Assembly: GCA_903834765.1 (NCBI GenBank)
Contig: CAILKE010000004.1
Span: 310,001 to 374,000, forward strand
Length of the DNA: 64,000 bases
Reading direction: 5' to 3'
Source of the DNA: an uncultured Bacteroidota bacterium
Lineage (GTDB): Bacteria; Bacteroidota; Bacteroidia; B-17B0; Aurantibacillaceae
The notes beneath the pieces are model-generated. The model worked only from the letters and a program-made list of their open reading frames with translations. It did not search any database and was not told the DNA's origin. How positions within the stretch are numbered: the stretch's first letter is position 1; every line of letters starts with the position of its first letter. A program made the position numbers and the translations under genes. Shown piece after piece: positions 18,721 to 28,021 of this stretch.

Positions 18721-21700
18721 TTATCTAAGAACGGTTACGTGCCCTACATAATCATGTTTTTTACCTAAAACATCTTTTAATTTTACTTTCCAAGTATAAA
18801 CATCTTGTTGCACGATAGCATCTTTTCCTTGCACTTTTCCATCCCAGCCTTTGTGAATATCGTTAGAATAAAAAATATTAACTCCCCAGCGATCAAATAT
18901 CCACATTTCATACTCAGCTATGCCAACACCCATACCTGTAAAGTAATCATTTACATTATCTTCATTTCCTGGAGTAAACGCATTTGGAATATAGAAAATA
19001 TATTCGGGAGCAATTTCGACTTTTACATTAAAAGTGTCTCTACATCCGTATTGATTGGCTACAATTAAGTATGAATAATAATCAGCAGCACTAATGTCGT
19101 TATAAAAATGTAGAGGATTTATATTTGTTGAATCACTAATTGGTCCATCTCCAAAACACCACCAAAACTTAGTAAATCCTAATGATTGATTTGTAAACTG
19201 TTCTATAGGAGACAATATACTTCCTGGATTTGGATCAACTGTGTATTGAGCAATTGGCGATGGATATACTGTAATAAAGGCTGGTTTATTTAAGGAGTCT
19301 TTACAGCCTTTATTTGTTGTAACTATTAATTTCACATCAAATAATGCTGATTGGCTATAACTTGTATTATCATAACAGTGATTTTGACTTGCAGATGATG
19401 AAGATGTTATAGTAGCTCCATCTCCAAATACCCATTGCCAAGAACTATTTACACCTGGCGCAGTAAGCGCTGGTGTATTATCTGTAAACTTAACGCAATG
19501 TAAAGGGCATCCACTTGGTTTGTCAACTGTAAAGTTTGGTGTCGGTAAATAATCAACATATGGCTGAGATGTAAATGTATCAATACAACCATTAGTGGTT
19601 GATGCGACTAAATGCACTGTTTGACTTCCAGCTGTTGGAAAAACAAAACTTGGAAATTGGCCATAGCCTTCGAACGTGGCAATAGTATTGTTAAAATCCC
19701 AGCTCCAACTATTTACTGTTCCACTTCCCGCCATACTTAATGCAGTAAATGTCATAGAACTATTAAAACAAGCACTAGAAGCAATTATATTAATTATTGG
19801 TTTTTGATAAACTTCTACTTGTTTCACCATACTTGTTTGACATCCATTATCTGAAGTTACTGTTAAAGTTGTATTATAAATACCGGCGGCTACAAAGGTA
19901 TGAGTAGGTGTAATATTTGAAGTACTAGTAGATCCGTCTCCAAAAGCCCATGTGTAAGCTGTATTAGTGCCAACTGCAATTGTGCTAATCGATGCATCAT
20001 ATGTATTAGGTTGTGCATTAATACATTTATTGACAAAGGTAAAGTCTGGAACTGGCGAAGGATAAACATAAACTGTAATTGTACTTGTTATGTTTTGGCA
20101 TGTTAATCCCGCTACTGGAGATGTCGAAGCGGTGTAGGTTACTAAATTATTTCCTGCTGCCGGAAAAGTAAAGTTAGGATTTGAAACACCTGTTGCGTCT
20201 ATTGTTCCATTACTTAAAAAATCCCATACATAACCATTTATAGTGTTACCATTTCCATTACTAGCATCTAACATGTGCGATGGAGAACCTAAACAAACTG
20301 AATCTGATGTAAATGATGCTGAAGGAATAGCATAGATATGTACTGTTTTTGAAACAGTATCAATACAGTTATTAGAGGTGGTCGCAGTTAATGTTACGAT
20401 ATAGGTTGCATTAACATTTGTACCTAAATATGTATGTGATGGATTACCTGTTAATACTTGTACTCCGGATCCGTCAGCAAAATCCCAACTATAAGAAGGA
20501 GTAGTGCCTACATTAGCATTAGTTGTTGTATTAGTGTTGTTACTAAATAATGTAGCTGTTCCAAAACATACATTGCTAGGTGAAAAATTAGGAATAGCAT
20601 GCCCCCAAACGTTTACTGATGTTGTGAATGTATTTGTACACCCTGTAGTTGCTGAAACAGTTAATGCAGCTGTGAAATTGCCAGATAAAGGATAAGTGAA
20701 ACTTGGATTTTGCGTGGTATTATCCGTTGTCCCATCATTAGTATAATCCCAAGCCCAAGAATTGATAGCACCGGTTGTGGTATTACTCATATCCGTAAAT
20801 ATAGTAGCTGTAGATTGGCAAACAGCAGTTGTACTAAAATTAGCAACAGGTGATGGGTTAATGTTAACTGTATTGGTAATAGTAGCTGAACAGTTATTAT
20901 TGGTAGTCACCGTTAACGTAATTGTTTTAACTCCACTTGCATTATAAGTCAAACTTGGTGGATTTTGAGTAGAGCTAGTTGACGGTGTTGATCCCGCGCC
21001 AAACGACCAATTGGAACTAATAGTGCTTGGTAACGGAACGCTAGATGTATTATTTAATGAGACATTAGCATTTACACAAGCATTTACTGCATTAAAAGTT
21101 GCTGTAGGGTTGGAGTTTACAACAATGGGGACGACGAGACTATCACTGCAGCCATCAATACTAGTTGCTTTTAACTCTACATTATAAGTGCCTGCAAGTG
21201 CATATGTATTTGAAGGAGTTTGAGTTGTGTTATCAGTTGTGCCATTATTATCAAAATCCCATGCCCATGAATTGATAGAGCCAGGAGGCGTAATTGATGA
21301 AGTGTTTGTAAAGCTGGTTGCTGAATTTAAACAAACTGGATTTGCCGTAAATGTAATAGTAGGTTTAGTAGAAACTGCAACTGTCTGCGTAACAGAAACT
21401 GTGCAACCGCCTGCAGAAGCAGTAACTATTAATTTTACTGAATAAGTTCCGGCTGATGAATATGTATGACTAGGTGATGTACCAGACCCATTTGCTGTAC
21501 CATCGCCCCAAATCCATACTTGAGAGGCGATACCAGCCGAAGGAGTAGAGGTACTAGAGAAACTATTAGGTGTATTTAAGCAAGCGTTGGTTGAATTGAA
21601 ACTTGCAGTTGGGCCAGGAGCAAACGTAAACGTTTTTTGAATACTATCTTTGCAGCCATTGGTGGATTGTATAACTAATTTTATAGTTTGTGTTCCTGTT

Positions 21701-23124
21701 GTTGCGTAAGCGTGATTGTTTGAAGGTCCTGAACCATTAGCCGTTCCATCTCCCCAAACCCACGAATACGAAGAGAGCGGATCTCCGGGCACGGCAGTAG
21801 AGGTACTTACTACTGGGACCGAATTAGTTGCTGAGCAAGGAGTAACTGTATAATTGAAATTAACGGTTGGTGATGGAGCTATTGTTAATATTGTATCCAT
21901 AACCATTTTACAACTTGGGTTAGATGTTACAGACATTGTTACAGTATATACGCCCGGTAATGAAGGATTAACTGATGAAGTTGAACCTGTAAATCCACTA
22001 GGTCCTGCCCATTGATAAGAATATCCAGGAGTATTTGGAGCACTTAAATTAACCGTTGACCCATTACAAATTACACTCCCTGAAGCATTAAGTGCAACTG
22101 GATTACAACTGGCTTCGATATAGGCTCTGGCACCATGACCGCCTCCACCATTACATCTTGTAACTCTAAAGCTAATGGTTACATTTTGCCCAACATAATT
22201 ACCTAATGGAACTATGATAGGAGTCCAATTTAAATAATCATAAGAACCAAGTGTTTGAAACCCATTAAATACACTGCACGCTCCACCACTTGCGTCTGCG
22301 CCTAATAAAAGAACATTTGAACAAGGAATCACATTATTAGAAGCATCTCTCGCAGTTACTTCAAACTGTGCATTATCGGAACATGGAGTGTGACCAGGTC
22401 TGTCAATAATTACAGCGGTGTAAAATATAAAATCTTTATTTGAATTTGTTACAAGAAATGTTTGTTGAATTTGAACCCAATCCCTATTTCCTAATGAATT
22501 TAAGGCATCAATACATGCAGAATTATTACCAGCAAAAACTTGATTAATAGGAGCTACCAATGGGTCTGGGCCAGGAGTAGTAACGTAAGATGATCCAGCA
22601 CCGGATGTTGTAGTTGTCCATCCAGTTAGATTTCCAGTTTCGAAATCCATGTTTGTACAAGCACTTTGTGTAGAATTTTGGTTAGGAATTTTAAAGCCAG
22701 ATGTGTTACTTGATTCATTACTTGATTCACTTCTTTTTTTAAATTCAGCTCTCAAAACGGCTTCATTCCGAGTAAATAATTTTAAATAATCAGAAAACTC
22801 TTTGATGTGTTTTTTGTAAATATCAGCATAAACAGTACTCGGCTTTTCATCTTGGTATGCCTGAAATATATCATATAACAAGCTTGAATGTTTTATAATA
22901 TAAAAATTTTTCAAACAAGCATCTGATTTATAATCGTAGCCTTTTTGATTAACAATTAGTCCAAAATCAGTAATGAATTTTTTTAAATCGAATTTTGCTA
23001 AAGCTTCTTTTTCAATTAATGTTTTTCGATTATGGTTATGGTTTTCATGATTTTCAATCTGACTTATTCCATTAAATGATAAGATTGTGAAAGAAATTAA
23101 TAGTAGTGATTTAATATATTTCAT
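18721..23124 (-). CDS. Giant PKD-repeat secreted protein with T9SS type B sorting domain
   Basis: 1467 aa. A signal peptide ends near residue 21 (FNGISQ). The N-terminal ~150 residues are charged. A jelly-roll-like region follows (~160-350, TACTNMDFETGNLTGW start), then one Ig-like segment, then about 11 PKD-type domains of about 85-95 residues. Each begins with a strand ending in a Cys and contains a W-(D/G)-(F/W)-G-D-G or WDF core. The last ~95 residues (YIPNAFTPGNEDNVNDYF ... IFDRWG ... GWDGK) are the CHU_C / type B T9SS signal. It is expected to be secreted by T9SS and held on the surface as an adhesin or matrix protein. The repeated DNA is AT-rich with many near-identical codon strings, a likely site of repeat-number change. 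Confidence 0.88.
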   Translation of the reverse strand: MKYIKSLLLISFTILSFNGISQIENHENHNHNRKTLIEKEALAKFDLKKFITDFGLIVNQKGYDYKSDACLKNFYIIKHSSLLYDIFQAYQDEKPSTVYADIYKKHIKEFSDYLKLFTRNEAVLRAEFKKRSESSNESSNTSGFKIPNQNSTQSACTNMDFETGNLTGWTTTTSGAGSSYVTTPGPDPLVAPINQVFAGNNSACIDALNSLGNRDWVQIQQTFLVTNSNKDFIFYTAVIIDRPGHTPCSDNAQFEVTARDASNNVIPCSNVLLLGADASGGACSVFNGFQTLGSYDYLNWTPIIVPLGNYVGQNVTISFRVTRCNGGGGHGARAYIEASCNPVALNASGSVICNGSTVNLSAPNTPGYSYQWAGPSGFTGSTSSVNPSLPGVYTVTMSVTSNPSCKMVMDTILTIAPSPTVNFNYTVTPCSATNSVPVVSTSTAVPGDPLSSYSWVWGDGTANGSGPSNNHAYATTGTQTIKLVIQSTNGCKDSIQKTFTFAPGPTASFNSTNACLNTPNSFSSTSTPSAGIASQVWIWGDGTANGSGTSPSHTYSSAGTYSVKLIVTASAGGCTVSVTQTVAVSTKPTITFTANPVCLNSATSFTNTSSITPPGSINSWAWDFDNNGTTDNTTQTPSNTYALAGTYNVELKATSIDGCSDSLVVPIVVNSNPTATFNAVNACVNANVSLNNTSSVPLPSTISSNWSFGAGSTPSTSSTQNPPSLTYNASGVKTITLTVTTNNNCSATITNTVNINPSPVANFSTTAVCQSTATIFTDMSNTTTGAINSWAWDYTNDGTTDNTTQNPSFTYPLSGNFTAALTVSATTGCTNTFTTSVNVWGHAIPNFSPSNVCFGTATLFSNNTNTTTNANVGTTPSYSWDFADGSGVQVLTGNPSHTYLGTNVNATYIVTLTATTSNNCIDTVSKTVHIYAIPSASFTSDSVCLGSPSHMLDASNGNGNTINGYVWDFLSNGTIDATGVSNPNFTFPAAGNNLVTYTASTSPVAGLTCQNITSTITVYVYPSPVPDFTFVNKCINAQPNTYDASISTIAVGTNTAYTWAFGDGSTSTSNITPTHTFVAAGIYNTTLTVTSDNGCQTSMVKQVEVYQKPIINIIASSACFNSSMTFTALSMAGSGTVNSWSWDFNNTIATFEGYGQFPSFVFPTAGSQTVHLVASTTNGCIDTFTSQPYVDYLPTPNFTVDKPSGCPLHCVKFTDNTPALTAPGVNSSWQWVFGDGATITSSSSASQNHCYDNTSYSQSALFDVKLIVTTNKGCKDSLNKPAFITVYPSPIAQYTVDPNPGSILSPIEQFTNQSLGFTKFWWCFGDGPISDSTNINPLHFYNDISAADYYSYLIVANQYGCRDTFNVKVEIAPEYIFYIPNAFTPGNEDNVNDYFTGMGVGIAEYEMWIFDRWGVNIFYSNDIHKGWDGKVQGKDAIVQQDVYTWKVKLKDVLGKKHDYVGHVTVLR

Positions 23125-23348
23125 ATTGAGTAGTTTAGCAATACAATATTATGTACTTTTTATTAAAACATCAAACTCTTTAATAATGAAATTGGGCCTT
23201 TAACTAAATGATAATCAGATTTCACCCCCCGATGAATTTGTAGAGGATCTGAATAAAAAAGCTAAATTCAGTGCGCTAAGTACGGAATTTTATTTTTTTA
23301 TTCTAAAATACTGAAAACTAAGATGTTGCGAAACTAAAGAATACTTTA

Positions 23349-25232
23349 TTAAGAAAATGCTTTTTTCCAAACTGCTAAAGAATATAATCGTAATAGAAAG
23401 GCAGATTTATTAATTAATATAGTTTCGTAATTAGAAATTAAATGAGTGTGATTTATGAAATCTAATTGCTGGATTATTGTATCTAAAACTATCGTTTTGT
23501 GAGGCGCAAACCAATTAGCGACTGGTGTTTCAAAACCTATTTTATCTTTTCTATTATAAATTTGTTGAGGAATATATTTTTTGGTGGCTTCTCGCAATAA
23601 ATATTTAGATACGCCATTCTTTATTTTTTTGTTTCCATCTACTGAAAATATAAAATTTACTAATTCTATATCATCTGCAAAAGGAACTCTACTTTCTATG
23701 CCGAATGCCATACTACAGCGATCCTCGCATTTTAAAAATGATTTTAATCTACCAGTATAATCATCTTTTAGTTGCTGATTTAAGTTACTTGAAAATTTTA
23801 CTGATTCATAATCTGAAGATTTAAGAAGAGTTTTTTTAGAAAAATAAAACGAGTAGTCTGTTTTTAAATCAAAGGTTTCTTTTAAAAGTTGTTTAAAAAA
23901 CAATTGATAAGGATTTTTAATAGTTTGCTTAGCGTTGTTTAATTTTTTAAAACTAAAGTCTTCTTTCCATAATGAAATATAGTGATGGGCATAACCTCCA
24001 AATAACTCATCTGCACCTTGTCCATCGAGTACAACTTTAATATTATTTTCAGAGGCTAGTTGCATGACACGATGTTGAGAATAAGTACTGGTACTCCAAA
24101 TTGGAAGGTCCTGCGAATAATTCAGAGATTCTATATCTCTAAAAAACTCATCAGCGGTAGGCGTTACCGTTTTCCAATTCCCATCAACATTATCCGAAAC
24201 TAATTTTGCGTAAGCGCTTTCGTCAAAAGTTTCTGTAGGAAAAATAGCTGTAAATAATTTTAAGTGTTGTGTTGGTTCTAAATGTTTAATAATCCCTGCA
24301 ATGATAGAACTATCTAAACCTCCGCTTAAGCAAGAACCTACTTCAACGTCGCTTCTCAATCTTAATTTAACTGCGGTTACTAATTTCTCTTCAATCAAAT
24401 TAACAATTTCCGATTCACTTTTTTGCTGTAATGAAGTGTTTGGTAATTTGTAATATTGTTTAATTTCAAGATGATGCGAAGATAAATCATACACAAAATA
24501 ATGAGCAGGTTTTAATTCATAAATACCTTTAAATAAACTTTGCGCATTCGTTTCTAAATTGGCATTTAGTAAATAATCTAGCTGTTGCACTTCATTTACT
24601 TCAAAAGGAATTAAATTTGATTTAATAAAAGCCTTATATTCACTAGCAAAAGCAAAGACTTGATTTGTATTGCAATAATAAAATGGTTTTACGCCGGCTC
24701 GATCTCTTGCGCAAAATATTTGATTATTTTTTTTATCGAATAAGGAAAAAGAAAACATGCCATTGAAATGCTGAAGGCAATTTATGCCCCATTCTTTATA
24801 GGCTTCAATCAATACTTCTGAATCTGTTTGTGTAATAAATTGATGACCTTTATGCTTTAACTCTTCGCGCAATTCGATGTAATTATAAATTTCGCCATTA
24901 AATGTCAACCAGTAATTACTAGTTGTATCACACATGGGTTGGTGACCAGCTTCTGATAAATCAATAATAGATAAGCGGCGATGCGCTAAAGCGAAAGAAT
25001 AATTTTCATCTAGTTCATGTATAGAAACAGAAGGGTTATATATAAATGATTTACTTTCTGTATTTATGCGAGGTGTTTCATTGGAGTATGCAGGAACACT
25101 TTTTTCATTTGAAAAAAATGCAAAGCCCTCTCCATCTGGCCCACGATGTTTAATGCTTTGAGACATAGAAATAATAGCATCCCTAAGAGATACCGAATTA
25201 TTTTTAGATACAATGCCCGCTATGCCACACAT
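23349..25232 (-). CDS. asnB: Asparagine synthase (glutamine-hydrolysing)-like amidotransferase
   Basis: 627 aa. The N-terminal class II glutaminase domain has the nucleophile Cys2 (MCGIAGIVS), HRGPDGEG, and the RLSIIDLSEAGHQPM segment. The C-terminal synthetase domain has the PP-loop SGGLDSS and the downstream VLDGQGADELFGGY. It makes asparagine from aspartate and glutamine, or in polysaccharide clusters amidates a sugar-acid or other carboxylate. It lies 27 bp after two tandem polysaccharide deacetylases with one promoter upstream of the three, which favours a cell-surface glycan role over bulk asparagine synthesis (inference). The family is often found this way in exopolysaccharide loci. 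Confidence 0.88.
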   Translation of the reverse strand: MCGIAGIVSKNNSVSLRDAIISMSQSIKHRGPDGEGFAFFSNEKSVPAYSNETPRINTESKSFIYNPSVSIHELDENYSFALAHRRLSIIDLSEAGHQPMCDTTSNYWLTFNGEIYNYIELREELKHKGHQFITQTDSEVLIEAYKEWGINCLQHFNGMFSFSLFDKKNNQIFCARDRAGVKPFYYCNTNQVFAFASEYKAFIKSNLIPFEVNEVQQLDYLLNANLETNAQSLFKGIYELKPAHYFVYDLSSHHLEIKQYYKLPNTSLQQKSESEIVNLIEEKLVTAVKLRLRSDVEVGSCLSGGLDSSIIAGIIKHLEPTQHLKLFTAIFPTETFDESAYAKLVSDNVDGNWKTVTPTADEFFRDIESLNYSQDLPIWSTSTYSQHRVMQLASENNIKVVLDGQGADELFGGYAHHYISLWKEDFSFKKLNNAKQTIKNPYQLFFKQLLKETFDLKTDYSFYFSKKTLLKSSDYESVKFSSNLNQQLKDDYTGRLKSFLKCEDRCSMAFGIESRVPFADDIELVNFIFSVDGNKKIKNGVSKYLLREATKKYIPQQIYNRKDKIGFETPVANWFAPHKTIVLDTIIQQLDFINHTHLISNYETILINKSAFLLRLYSLAVWKKAFS

Positions 25233-25259
25233 ATTTTTAGTTATTTCAAATAACGATTT

Positions 25260-26570
25260 TTAACCAAGTTTATTGTCAAATAAAAGCTTGTGATAAACAT
25301 CAATCCATTCTTGTTGTCCTTTTACAAAGCTATCGTTATGCCAAATAGAAACAAATTCTCCACCATTATTTTTTACTTCTTCCATTAATTGGTTAATAAA
25401 CTCTGTCGCCTGAGCAGGTAAAAATTTATTATAATCTCTTAAAGTCCCCTCCATTACTATACTTGGATGAATCGTTAAGTTTGTTGCTTCGTTTTTTTGT
25501 AAATCAAACCATTTATAAGGAATGCATAAACCCGCTCTGAAACCTGATTGTGATGCATAAATCATTGTATAATCATCCGTAATACCAGCATTTATAAAAG
25601 CTCGATAAGTTTCCGTAAAATTAATTCGTAAAAAATGACAGCGGGCAGATGTTACCTTTTTTTCTATAATGTTTTCTAAACGTTGTTTTTCTATACTTAT
25701 TTTTTCAAGATGATTAAAAGATTCATAAGAAGGGTGTAAGCCAATAGAGTGCTTTAATGATAAGCTTTTCAGTAAAGATTGAAATCCTTTATTTTGAAAA
25801 TGTGGATTTTTATCGTAATAAGAATAATCGCCAATTAACACAAAATAATGCAATGCCGTTTTAGTCTCTTCACTTAATAAATTAATGAAATCAAAGGTGT
25901 TATATGGATCACTATTAGAGTTGATGTTGCTATTTATTCGTTTAAGAATCTGGTTAAATTTAAAATACATGATGTCTTTTAATAACCCACCGGCATTACG
26001 TTTTAAGCCTTTATTCGCATAAGCAAATGCATTATCAATGTCGATGGTAGATAAAAAATTAAATGCCCGTTGTTTAAATTCTAGTTGAGGAAATTGTTGC
26101 TTTAGCTTGGTTGCAAAATCTTGGATAAGAGTATTTAAAAATGGTTTATTTAAAATTTGATATTTAAATGATAACCCTTGCTCTGCTTCAAAACGTTGGT
26201 GTTTATCAACTACATGAGGCAAGTATTCTTCGTAGCGAGTTGCAAAGTAAAATACAGTTGCAAAAAGATCGTAGGGTAAAAATGAGCTGTTGTTCGTTGA
26301 AAAAAATTCAGGTAGGTTTAAATAAAAGGTATTTGAATTAGGTAATTCATTTTTTATATCTGATTCAAATAAAAGCGCATCTGATTTTAGAAATAGGCCG
26401 ATCCCATTATTTTCATTTGTATAAGCAATTTTCGGTAATGTTGATTCATTATACAATAACAAATCATCTGTTATTGTATATTGGCATTGTAATGCAGAAT
26501 TAAAAATTAAATTAATCGTATAATTAATACGAGGAGTAATATTATGTGTATAGATTAGGATCAAAATCAA
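25260..26570 (-). CDS. Polysaccharide deacetylase-like protein (DUF7033 type), paralogue 2
   Basis: 436 aa, starting at TTG (26570-26568). The N-terminal ~130 residues resemble the DUF7033 region: THNITPRINYTINLIF, then LPYDLFATVFYFATRYEEYLP and RFEAEQ. The C-terminal half has the deacetylase (NodB-like) features: metal-ligand-like TIDIDNA (about residue 172), GLHPSYES, and WHNDS near the end. It is clearly homologous to the next gene upstream along its whole length. Expected to remove N- or O-acyl groups from a cell-surface glycan; the substrate is unknown. It lies 7 bp after its paralogue and 27 bp before asnB. Confidence 0.8.
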   Translation of the reverse strand: MILILIYTHNITPRINYTINLIFNSALQCQYTITDDLLLYNESTLPKIAYTNENNGIGLFLKSDALLFESDIKNELPNSNTFYLNLPEFFSTNNSSFLPYDLFATVFYFATRYEEYLPHVVDKHQRFEAEQGLSFKYQILNKPFLNTLIQDFATKLKQQFPQLEFKQRAFNFLSTIDIDNAFAYANKGLKRNAGGLLKDIMYFKFNQILKRINSNINSNSDPYNTFDFINLLSEETKTALHYFVLIGDYSYYDKNPHFQNKGFQSLLKSLSLKHSIGLHPSYESFNHLEKISIEKQRLENIIEKKVTSARCHFLRINFTETYRAFINAGITDDYTMIYASQSGFRAGLCIPYKWFDLQKNEATNLTIHPSIVMEGTLRDYNKFLPAQATEFINQLMEEVKNNGGEFVSIWHNDSFVKGQQEWIDVYHKLLFDNKLG

Positions 26571-26577
26571 TTAATAA

Positions 26578-27894
26578 TTAAACACTTAATTTTACAATTT
26601 CTTCGTATGCTTTTTCCCAGCTTTTCCAATCATTAGCTGTTCCCATGGTGTCGTTGTGAAATATGGTAATTAATTCACCATTATATTTTTTCACTTCATC
26701 AATGATGATTTTAGCAATAGAGCCTATGTTTTCTAGAGTAGCATGATCTTTATAACGTAAAGATGTTTCACTTAAACAAAAAGAATGAATTTTTAATCCC
26801 GTTTCTAATTCATCATCTAAGTCGTACCAATAAAATGGGGAGCAAATACTGGCTCGAAACCCATTGTAATTGGCATATCCCATAGAGTAATCATCTGTAA
26901 TTCCAAGTTCTAATAAGGATGCGTAGGTGTCAGGGAATTTGAGCATAGAGTAATGTTGACGAGATAATATGATATCGCGATGTGTAATTTTCGCTAATCT
27001 ATTTATTTCAACTTTTAATTGATTCGTATTTTCATTTGAGCCAAAAGAGGGATGTATGCCTGGTTTTGAGTAATCTGATAAATGCTTAATTAATCGTTGA
27101 AAATTGGTATTGTTTGAAGGATGATTTTTATCGTTAATTCCATAATCGCCTAGTAAATAAAAATAAATAACTTTAAGTTCGTATTTTTTTTGAACTTCTA
27201 ATTGATAATGATACGAATCGAATGGATCTTTTTCTTTTTTTAATAAAACAGATGTTCTATTAATTAAATCATGTTTATTTAAAGTAGCTATAGCTTTTAA
27301 ATAACCACCTATAGTTCGCATAACTCCTTTTTGCTTGTATTTATAAGCGGTATCAATATCTATGGTTGATGTATAGGAATATTTTTTATGAGTTATATTT
27401 AAATTTTTAAATTTTTTCTTAAGTTCTATTTCAAATTCAGCAATCCATATATTAATTAATGGAATACGCAAAAAATCATACTGATATGCCAAACTATTTT
27501 CCGCTTCAAAACGGTTAAAGGCATCAGGTATAAATGGCAAATATTCTTCGTATCTGCTAACCAAATAAAACGCAGCCGCAAATAAATCAAAGGGTAAAGC
27601 AGAATGGTATGTTTTAAAAAAATATTTAAAATATTCATTATGATTTTGCATTTGTACAGTCTGTTCTTTTATTCCTGATTCGAATAACAATGTATGCGCT
27701 GCAATATGAAAATTAGATTCAATTTCCTGATTGGTATATGATAATTTATAACCCTCGTATGCCTTAAAATCTTCGATACTATTATTAATTGTAAAAGTAA
27801 GACCCAAGCTATCTTTAAAAACTAAATTAAAAATATATTTGATACGAGGCGTTATTTTGTGCACGTATATGAATATGTGGGCGTTTGGATTCAA
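26578..27894 (-). CDS. Polysaccharide deacetylase-like protein (DUF7033 type), paralogue 1
   Basis: 438 aa, first gene of the operon, starting at TTG (27894-27892) 16 bp after a TATATTTG box. Same architecture as its downstream paralogue: VHKITPRIKYIFNLVF, LPFDLFAAAFYLVSRYEEYLP, RFEAEN, TIDIDTAY, GIHPSFGSN and a C-terminal FHNDT. The two copies have diverged well beyond a recent duplication; by eye somewhat over a third of aligned residues agree. Both keep the paired Asp and the His motifs, so both are probably active. Confidence 0.8.
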   Translation of the reverse strand: MNPNAHIFIYVHKITPRIKYIFNLVFKDSLGLTFTINNSIEDFKAYEGYKLSYTNQEIESNFHIAAHTLLFESGIKEQTVQMQNHNEYFKYFFKTYHSALPFDLFAAAFYLVSRYEEYLPFIPDAFNRFEAENSLAYQYDFLRIPLINIWIAEFEIELKKKFKNLNITHKKYSYTSTIDIDTAYKYKQKGVMRTIGGYLKAIATLNKHDLINRTSVLLKKEKDPFDSYHYQLEVQKKYELKVIYFYLLGDYGINDKNHPSNNTNFQRLIKHLSDYSKPGIHPSFGSNENTNQLKVEINRLAKITHRDIILSRQHYSMLKFPDTYASLLELGITDDYSMGYANYNGFRASICSPFYWYDLDDELETGLKIHSFCLSETSLRYKDHATLENIGSIAKIIIDEVKKYNGELITIFHNDTMGTANDWKSWEKAYEEIVKLSV

Positions 27895-27910
27895 TGCTCT
27901 ATAGTATTAT

Positions 27911-27918
27911 CAAATATA
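27911..27918 (-). promoter_or_regulatory. Bacteroidota -7 box (TATATTTG) for the deacetylase-asnB operon
   Basis: Perfect TAnnTTTG on the minus strand, 16 bp before the TTG start at 27894, implying a leader of only about ten bases. It supports the TTG start and the three-gene operon. Confidence 0.6.
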
Positions 27919-27965
27919 GCTTAAAAGATATAAATGAAAACTCTTTATTTGAGTTTTATCTATTA

Positions 27966-27997
27966 AAAAAGGTATTGAAATATTTCAATACCTTTTT
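27966..27997 (-). terminator. Rho-independent terminator of the haem/copper protein gene
   Basis: A perfect 32-bp palindrome, AAAAAGGTATTGAAAT and its complement, 25 bp beyond the stop at 28022. On the minus strand the arm ends in a T5 run. Confidence 0.85.
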
Positions 27998-28021
27998 AAT
28001 GTGAAGTTTTTCTTTTGGATG

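Noticed and set aside
20504-21445. Several plus-strand open frames opposite the PKD gene
   Set aside because: They are antisense to the repeated PKD coding sequence and consist of low-complexity Val/Leu runs created by that repetition.
18721-23124. CRISPR-like regular repeats
   Set aside because: The periodic similarity is protein-coding (PKD domains, about 260-290 bp apart) with no short identical repeat and spacer pattern.
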